From contig CM077643.1 in NCBI GenBank assembly GCA_039707465.1, positions 318,375,919-318,439,918 of the forward strand: a DNA stretch of 64,000 bases, in the 5' to 3' direction. Origin of the DNA: Rhabdophis nuchalis. Lineage: Eukaryota > Chordata > Lepidosauria > Squamata > Natricidae. Under the pieces are notes generated by a model. That model had not been told where the DNA came from. It ran no database searches and worked only from the letters and a program-made list of their open reading frames with translations. Position 1 is the stretch's first letter, and every line of letters begins with the position of its first letter. Below, piece by piece: positions 57,290-64,000 of the stretch. The translations under genes were made by a program, and so were the position numbers.

Positions 57290-58375
57290 TTTTGATTTTA
57301 TTTTATTTTTATACCGCACCTATCTCCCAGAAGGGACTCAAGGCGGTGCACAGGAAAGTTAAAATGCAGACATACAGACATATGAATAAATACAACTACA
57401 AATATTAAAATATAATTAAATTGAAAATAGCCTGTGCTAAAAATACAGCTAAAATAATAAAAGTTACCAAAGATTAAAATCATTTAAAACTCAGTCTGTA
57501 GGAATGATCTCGGGGTCTAGGCTAGGCCGGCTATGTGAAAGAAATGGGTCTTAAGAAGTTGGTGGAAGAGGCGGAGGTCCGTGGTGGTCTGAAGTTCGGG
57601 GGGTAGGTCGTTCCAGAGGGCTGTGCCCGCCACAGAGAAGGCCCTTCCCCTGGGGGCTGCCAACCGGCACTGCCCGGCAGACGGCACCCAGAGAAGGCCC
57701 TCCCTGTGGGAGCGGATCGACCGAAGGGATGTGTGTGGTAGGAGGCGGTCCCGCAAATAACTAGGACCCGTGCCATGGAGCGTTTTAAAGATGGTTACCA
57801 GCAGCTTGAAGCGCACCTGGAAAGCTACAGGTAGCCAGTGCAACTCGCGCAGGAGAGGTGCTACATGGGAATGCCGTGAGGCTCCCAAGATCCCCCGCGC
57901 AGCCGCATTCTGTACCAACTGCAGTCTCCGGGTGCACCTCAAGGGGAGCCCCAGGTAGAGAGCATTACAGTAGTCTAGGCGGGACGTAACGAGTGCTTGA
58001 GTGACAGTGTGGAGGGCGTCCTGGTCAAGAAAGGGGCGCAACTGGCGTACCAGGCGGACCTGGTAAAAAGCCCCCCTGGCCACAGCTGCCACATGGTCAT
58101 CCATGGACAGCTGAGAGTCCAGGAGGACACCTAAGTTGCGGGCCCTTTCCATGGGAGCTAATGACTCGCCCCCGATGGCCAGTGATGGAATCAACTGGCT
58201 GTACTGGGACGTCGGAAACCACAGCCACTCGGTCTTGGACGGGTTGAGTCGAAGTTTGTTACTCCCCATCCAGATCCGCACGGCCTCCAGACACCGGGAC
58301 ATCACTTCAACGGCATTGTTGGAGTGGTTTGGGGTAGATATGTACAGCTGCGTGTCATCAGCGTACTGATGGTAC
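57290..58375 (-). mobile_element. L2-type LINE, 3' half, frame intact
   Basis: On the minus strand the frame is open from the YADDTQLYISTP motif (58370) to the TAG at 57517-57519 without a stop: ERARNLGVLLDSQLSMDD, SRLDYCNALYLGLPLRC, LRELHWLPVAFQVRFKLL, SHREGLLWVPSAGQCRL, FSVAGTALWNDLPPELQ. The 3' UTR, box (GTGCACCGCCTTGAGTCC) and T-rich (plus-strand) tail follow. It is 5' truncated just before YADD. ACAAT borders both ends, a possible short TSD. Confidence 0.9.
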
Positions 58376-60489
58376 AATGACCTGAGAATCTCCATAGAGA
58401 TTCTTGTGTTTGTGTTTCCTGCTTGATATACCTGGGAAGGCTGGCATCAATCCTGCACATTTTCCCTTTGCCCCATTTCTCAAGGTGTTTCTCACATACT
58501 ACATTCTCCATTCATTCTGTGTCTCGCAGCCACTTTCCAAATCCCATCCATTTCTAGAGGGCTTTTGCAACAATTCCTTGTGAATGCAGTGGTTCTCAGA
58601 GTTTTTCCCCCCCCTGAAATCAGTCTGAGAATTATAGGGTGTCTCAAAAAAGTCGTTGAATAAACTGCCTGTTAGTTCTAAAGACACTTCTTCAGACTAA
58701 GTGTCCTTTAACGCTAAAGATATGCACTCATAATAACTTTTATAGATTGTTGGCATAATCAACAAAGTCAACATTACGTGGAAAAAATGCACACAAAATT
58801 GAGTTTTGTTAGTATTTGATAACATAGTTCTAATTCAAATGGCTTTATTTTCTTTGATAATAACAGAAATCATATTCAAGTAGAAGGACAAATCTTATTT
58901 GGTATGCATGCTGTGGATTACTTTTTTGGAACCATTTTGGACATAGAATTGGAGAAGTGACATATAGAGAAAAAGTTTTGTGCAATTTAACACAAAATGT
59001 TAAATAACCAATGATGAATTCCAGATTCATTTTACTTATTGTTGGTCCACAGAGGGAAATGTGTCTACCAGTACTGGTTAAATAAACCAAATTTTATTTT
59101 AATAAATCAATTTTATTGATTAAATAAAAATAGAACATGGTAAATGTCTAATATATAATATGGTAAGGTATACATTATACAAGGTAAATGTATAATAATG
59201 CCATTTAAACCATAATACAGGCAAGTAGCACAACATAAAATCTGGACTAAAATATGAAACCAGGTTGTGCAACTTTTATACTTACCATTCCAACAAGTAC
59301 AACTATAACATATATTTTTTTCTTTTATGACACAATTAGCTTGTGTAGCAATTGAGAAATTAATAATGATTACTAGAAAGATGAGGCTATAACACTAGAC
59401 AAAGCTGTCACATATGAAGCAGCTTTTGAAACTGAAAGTTCTACATTCACTTTAATGTAAAATCTGTTCTCAGGGATAGAATTCAGAAGGGGCATAAAAT
59501 AACACGCTAAAAAAGGAGAAGAATCATAAAAAGTCTTCCATAGAGAAAAAATTAAAAACACCATATCTGATTGCTCTATTATTACTACCTTTTAAGACTT
59601 AGAGGATAGATTGCACATTGTATCTTTAAACTGTGGTGCATAGAAAGAAAATCAGGAAAAAATACATGCGTATCCACCTTGTGCAATTAATTTCACTTTT
59701 GCATAAAGTTATAAGAACTGGCGAACAGAAGTTTAAATCACCACTAGACGGCAGGAAATAGCAATTTCCATGTTTATTTGCTGTCATCTAGGTTCTGCAT
59801 TCCAGATCTGCTTGTTCTACTTTTGCTGCATGGCCAAATGGTGACAGGCAAGGCATTAGAAAATTGTTTTTTAAATAAGATTTTAAAAATTGGACAGAGA
59901 TAACTAGAGGGAACTAAAGATTGTAATTAAAGTAAAAGGACACCTAAACCTGACTTACAACTACAGAATAAACCAAAGCATTCTAAGATTAGACATATTG
60001 CAGGATATTTTTGAACAATTGACTCAAAAGTTAATCTTAGTAGTACCAATAAAGTGATCTGCTTCTATGGAGAGATTGCATCTAAAAGGTATTATAGGAG
60101 AAGAAGAAATTTTATCTGACAAAGTCGAGACCAAATCGAAAGTGGATTTACAAATGACAGACTCACATGGAAAAAGATGTTACACTGGACATACAAAAGA
60201 AACCAGTTGCTGTCTTAATAAATAAAAGGGATATACAAATGATAAACTAAGACAGTGACCTGGATAATTTTCCTACACTGTATTGGATTTAGAAAATAAG
60301 TTTATTAAAGTTTTGAAGGATCTCATGAGAAGGGACAAACAAAAAATAAAAAAGCCCATTAAGTTTTATGACATTATTTGAATGGACTAAAGAATAATGA
60401 TGGCTATAAGTAAAAGGAAGAAATATAAAGTTGGTTTAATTGACCAAGATTAAAATAGATGTGTTATTATGTCTGGTAATCATTAATGG
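58376..60489. other. Intron stretch without recognised features
   Basis: GCAGTGGTTCTCAGAGTTTT at 58586 looks like the end of an old hAT-Charlie element, without a partner. Otherwise AT-rich, nothing recognised. Confidence 0.4.
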
Positions 60490-60497
60490 ACACCAGG

Positions 60498-60789
60498 CAG
60501 TGGTGGGATTCAATTTTTTTAATCTGTGGGCGTGACGTGGTGTGGCTTGGTGGGCGTGGCTTGGTGGGTGTGGCCGGAGAAGGATACTGTAAAATTTCCA
60601 ATCCCAGTCCACTCCAGGGGAAGGTTTCTGCAAAATCCCCATGCCCTCCCTATCACCTGGGACTCAGGAGGCAGAGAATAGATGCGGGCGGAGCCAGTCA
60701 GAAGTGGTATTTACCAATTCTCTGAACTACTCAAAATTTCCGCTACTGGTTCTCCAGAACTGGTCAGGACCTGCTGAATACCACCTCTG
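60498..60789. mobile_element. Non-autonomous hAT MITE (family A, full length)
   Basis: Ends CAGTGGTGGGATTCAA and TGAATACCACCTCTG. The exact 8-bp duplication is ACACCAGG (60490-60497, 60790-60797). It contains repeated GTGGCTTGGTGGGCG and GGGACTCAGGAGGCAGAG. This is the most complete family A copy (292 bp). Confidence 0.95.
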
Positions 60790-60797
60790 ACACCAGG

Positions 60798-62334
60798 ACT
60801 GAAATCATAAGGTATTAGGGATTCATTTATAGATGAGGTGAGATATAAGAAAAAGGTTGAAGAGAAGATGATAAGTTACTAAAATTTATACCTGTGACAA
60901 TATTGAGAAATCACTTCTTTATATGTTTATTACCTTTTTCTTTACTATACTTCTTTACTTTTTCTTCTTAGTTTTTCTTGGTAATTTTTTTTTCTTTTTC
61001 TGCACCTAGTTTCTTTGATTTCTCTATTTTAATTTGCATTAGTTTTTAGTTGTAACTATAATCTTTAATAAAATTACAGTAAACCAATTTCATAGTGTTT
61101 GACGTGTTCTTGAATGTAATTATGCAGATTATACATATACCCTTTTGGAATTGCAGTGCTAGAGTTACTTGTATTTACACTGTTTTCATGATGTAGTGCA
61201 GACATATCTAAGAGGTCATTAACTTTCTGCAAGCTTTTTCTTTATTTTTTTAAAATCAACATTAAACTTGTAATAAATTATTGCATTTGCACAATATTTA
61301 ATCCGATATACAAAGATCAAAATAAGAGCAGACGGTGAGAGGCTTGCATTCACAAAGTAAAATATTTTCTAATACAAGCCAAGAACAATGACTTAAAACA
61401 AGCCCTGTTAACAAAATAAAATTGTGCCACAAAATATTAAAGAGCTCATCAGTGCATCTGGATGCAGTTTTTGTTCAACCATCTTTTCTGCTTCTGTACT
61501 TTCCCTTATTTTAAAGGTTAGTCAGAAAGATAAGAGATACATTTATGTATATGTAATAGCTGCATGAAATTATTCATTGCTTTTCTGAGTTCAAAATGCC
61601 ATAGGAGCTTTATAGCTTTCTTTCGGAAGAACTCTAGTAGCAATTGATAGCAAATTAAAGGAAGCAAGTCTTTAAAAAACATGCAATCGTGTTGCTCTCA
61701 ATCACTCTGAGGCACTATATGGAAATGACTTCCATAGAATCAAGAACTTTTTCACTCTTCCTAGGAGTAAATTGTTTTTGCTATTGCAAAAATAAAGAAA
61801 GACTGAATACAGTGAATGTACTTTCATTGAGGGGTAAAATTAATAATGACATCTTCAAAGCTTACCTTGAAGGTGAAGAAAAGCTAGTTTTCCAAGAACA
61901 CCTGTTCAAATAAATCCTCTATAAATACTAGAATACATTGCATCTCCACAGTCAAAAGATATATTTATAAAAGGTAAGAACTGAGTATATTAATGGATGA
62001 TATGTAGACATTTAATTATAATTAATTAGGGAAGAGTAAAAGTTTCAAAATCTCTTCTTTGAATCCAAAAAACACTGTAAGAGAAATTCTGATTATGTGA
62101 AATTCTCATTGGCCTGAACAAAGAAAGAGACACACACACCCTCACAATTTCCCTTTTCCTCTAATGCCCACATCTGATCCCAAAGTCTCGTGGGATCTTC
62201 AAATATAGCATGGTAACTGAGCAATTTACGATCAATTACTGCCTGAGATCAATATTCATTAATAACATGCCCATGTTGTGAAAGCAGTCAAATTTAATCA
62301 TTGGTATAATTCTTATATCTTATGCAAAATATCC
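60798..62334. other. Intron stretch without recognised features
   Basis: AT-rich with T-runs near 60930-61020. Nothing recognised. Confidence 0.45.
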
Positions 62335-62750
62335 AACACCGACCAGTCCGTTCCCACAGAGAGGGCCTCCTCAGGGTGCCGTCAGCTAGGCAATGTCGGC
62401 TGGCGACGCCCAGGGGGAGAGCCTTCTCTGTAGCTGCTCCTGCCCTCTGGAATGACCTACCCCCTGACCTTCGCATGATCACGGACCTGCGCTTTTTCCG
62501 CCGGGCTTTGAAGACCCATTTATTTCATGCGGCCGGCCTGGCATAGTTTTTAACTTGCTTTTAGATAGGGTTTTTATCAAAATTTGAAAATTAGGCGTAC
62601 TGTTTAATACATTTTTAATAGCATTTTACTTGTTTTTATCGTTAATTTTATACTAACTGACTTTTACTGTTTTCCTGTACACCGCCCTGAGTCCCGCTGG
62701 GGAGATTGTGCTGTATAAAAATTCAATAAAATTCAAATTCAAATTCAAGA
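62335..62750 (+). mobile_element. L2-type LINE, 3' end
   Basis: The frame reads SHREGLLRVPSARQCRL, RGRAFSVAAPALWNDLPPDL, AAGLA-stop (62546). A long AT-rich 3' UTR follows, then TACACCGCCCTGAGTCCC...GGGGAGATTGTGCTGTATA and a (TTCAAA)n tail. A distinct subfamily. Confidence 0.88.
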
Positions 62751-63029
62751 TCAAAATGAAAGATTTGTGGTCAGAGAAGTACTGTCCACCCCAGTCAGTA
62801 TTTTAAAATTCAACACTTCTCAAAATAATTTGATAAATTAACTGACTTTAAACGAAAGTCCAGAATGTACAGATTGACTTTCCAGGAAGAAGTTTCTTAA
62901 AATTTATTTCCAAAATAAATTCCTTAGTTATTTTTTGAACAAGAAGTTACCTAAGTAAGGCTGAACGGTAAAAAGGGATAATGTAATGTATTCTTCACTA
63001 TTGGAAGATTGAATTTAATGACCTCTGAG

Positions 63030-63274
63030 CAGAGATGGCTTCAGCAGGTTCTGATTCTGGAGAACCAGTAGCAGAAAGTTTGAGTAGTTCGGAGAACCGG
63101 TAAATACCACCTCTGACTGGCCCCACCCCCATCTATTCTCGGCCTCCTGAGTCCCAGCTAATCGGGAGGGAATGGGGATTTTGCAGTAATCTTCCCCTGC
63201 CATTCCAACAAGCCACACCACCAAGCCATGCCCAGAGAAACAGTAGTAGAAAAAAAAATTGAATCCCACCACTG
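63030..63274. mobile_element. Non-autonomous hAT MITE (family A, reverse orientation)
   Basis: Ends CAGAGATGGCTTCAGC and GAATCCCACCACTG. The exact 8-bp duplication is CCTCTGAG (63022-63029, 63275-63282). The interior matches 39373-39612 closely. Confidence 0.94.
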
Positions 63275-63282
63275 CCTCTGAG

Positions 63283-63911
63283 GTATTGTCCAACGCTTGC
63301 CTATTGAAATTTGCAACTTAATTGAGCTACAGGGCTATAGTTAGTCCATCTCCTTTGGGCCTTGTTCCAGCAGTCAGTCAGTTAGTCAATCAATCAATCA
63401 ATTCTGTGTCTACATATTCAATAAAAGAAAAGGCTAAATCTAATAACCACAAAGATAATTTTTGTTTTCCCTAGTTTGGGTTAGGTTTTGCTTTGAAAAC
63501 ATTGTATCCAGAAGGTTCCTTTGTTAAAGTAAAATTTTGGCAATGTCGTCGAGTTAGGAGTGTCCTTCATTCAATGTTCATTCGGATATTACTATCCACT
63601 CTTCTGTTATCTCTAAAGAACAGCACAGGTAGATGAACATGACTGCAAAATGCAATCTACCAAATGATATTCAGGCTAAGAGATTACAGAGGTTTGACAT
63701 GAATGCGGCTGATTAGGCACACATGCTGCTTTTCTGCTGATGACTGACTAATGCAACTATCATTTACTAGTGATGAAAGATAAATCTAACTGGCAGTACC
63801 AGAACATTTTTTTCCATCAAAATTTGGCTCAAACCTCTCCGGCTTGAAAAAGACCATGTTTCTGACGCAACTTATAGAATGCAATTCAAATGGAGATGCT
63901 TTGTCACTTAT
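63283..63911. other. Intron stretch without recognised features
   Basis: A short (CAAT)n/(CAGT)n run near 63375-63400. Nothing else. Confidence 0.45.
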
Positions 63912-64000
63912 CAGGGGTCTCCAACCTTTGCAACTTTAAGTCTGAAGGACTTCAGCTCCCAGAATTCTCCAGCCAGCAAAGCTGGCTGGAGAAGTCTGGG
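63912..64000. mobile_element. Palindromic hAT MITE (family C), cut by the window edge
   Basis: CAGGGGTCTCCAACCTTTGC, AAGGACTTCAGCTCCCAGA, then the turn CCAGCAAAGCTGGCTGG. The second arm begins and runs off the end. Same family as 55588-55677. Confidence 0.85.

Larger units (their letters stand above)
56216..64000 (-). other. PRKN: PRKN intron 2 (partial)
   Basis: Sequence upstream of the exon 3 acceptor, running off the right edge. No match to parkin exon 2 (N-terminal ubiquitin-like region) was recognised, so intron 2 is at least 7.8 kb. It holds L2 3' ends, two family-A hAT MITEs and the start of a palindromic hAT. Confidence 0.82.

Noticed and set aside
58586..58620. GCAGTGGTTCTCAGAGTTTT, similar to a Charlie/MER5 terminal repeat
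   Set aside because: No second terminal repeat or TSD was found nearby.

Overview
This is vertebrate nuclear DNA from a squamate reptile, most likely a snake. The repeat set supports this: L2-type LINEs with GCCGCCCTGGGTCC...GGCGGGATATAAAT tails, CR1 3' ends, a Sauria SINE, many hAT MITEs and a long GATA array. Nothing prokaryotic is present. Only two exons of a host gene are visible, both on the minus strand. They match exons 3 and 4 of PRKN (parkin, the RBR E3 ubiquitin ligase of mitophagy) in protein sequence, splice sites and codon phase. The window therefore runs, in gene order from high to low coordinate, through part of intron 2 (56216-64000), exon 3 (56014-56215), all of intron 3 (27598-56013, 28.4 kb), exon 4 (27479-27597) and part of intron 4 (1-27478).

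Region by region. 1-8500: an L2 tail, then a 2.0-kb L1 relative with an intact ORF1, no ORF2, a poly(A) tail and target-site duplications (TSDs), then two CR1 ends. 8550-11275: an old L2 carrying nested insertions: a hAT MITE, a solo LTR, and a CR1 that itself carries a chimeric retroposon. 11440-12310: a second, longer copy of that chimera on the other strand. 12950-22300: a decayed L2, a solo LTR, hAT MITEs and an L2 tail. 22510-25356: the best L2 copy, with endonuclease, reverse transcriptase and C-terminal region broken by one nonsense codon. 26374-29100: a Sauria SINE split by a hAT, exon 4, and another hAT. 29815-31060: the end of an RTE-like LINE frame split by a deleted L2. 31089-33465: an unclassified element swollen by a CTAC-based array, then an L2 3' end. 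34187-49130: SINEs, hAT and Tigger-like MITEs, CR1 ends, GATA and CA/GT arrays. 50285-53115: a second long L2 copy. 53236-64000: a SINE, exon 3, L2 ends and more hAT MITEs.

The most unusual object is the chimeric retroposon. A segment resembling the KRAP region of cordon-bleu family proteins (COBL/COBLL1) is joined to a LINE endonuclease fragment (Rex1-like) and a LINE-type 3' tail. It occurs twice, 0.4 kb apart and in opposite orientation, with different internal junctions. One copy is cleanly inserted in a CR1, so it looks like a mobile family built on a captured host gene.

Limits: family names rest on remembered motifs, not on searches. Boundaries without a TSD are approximate. The long AT-rich stretches between repeats look like ordinary intron sequence.
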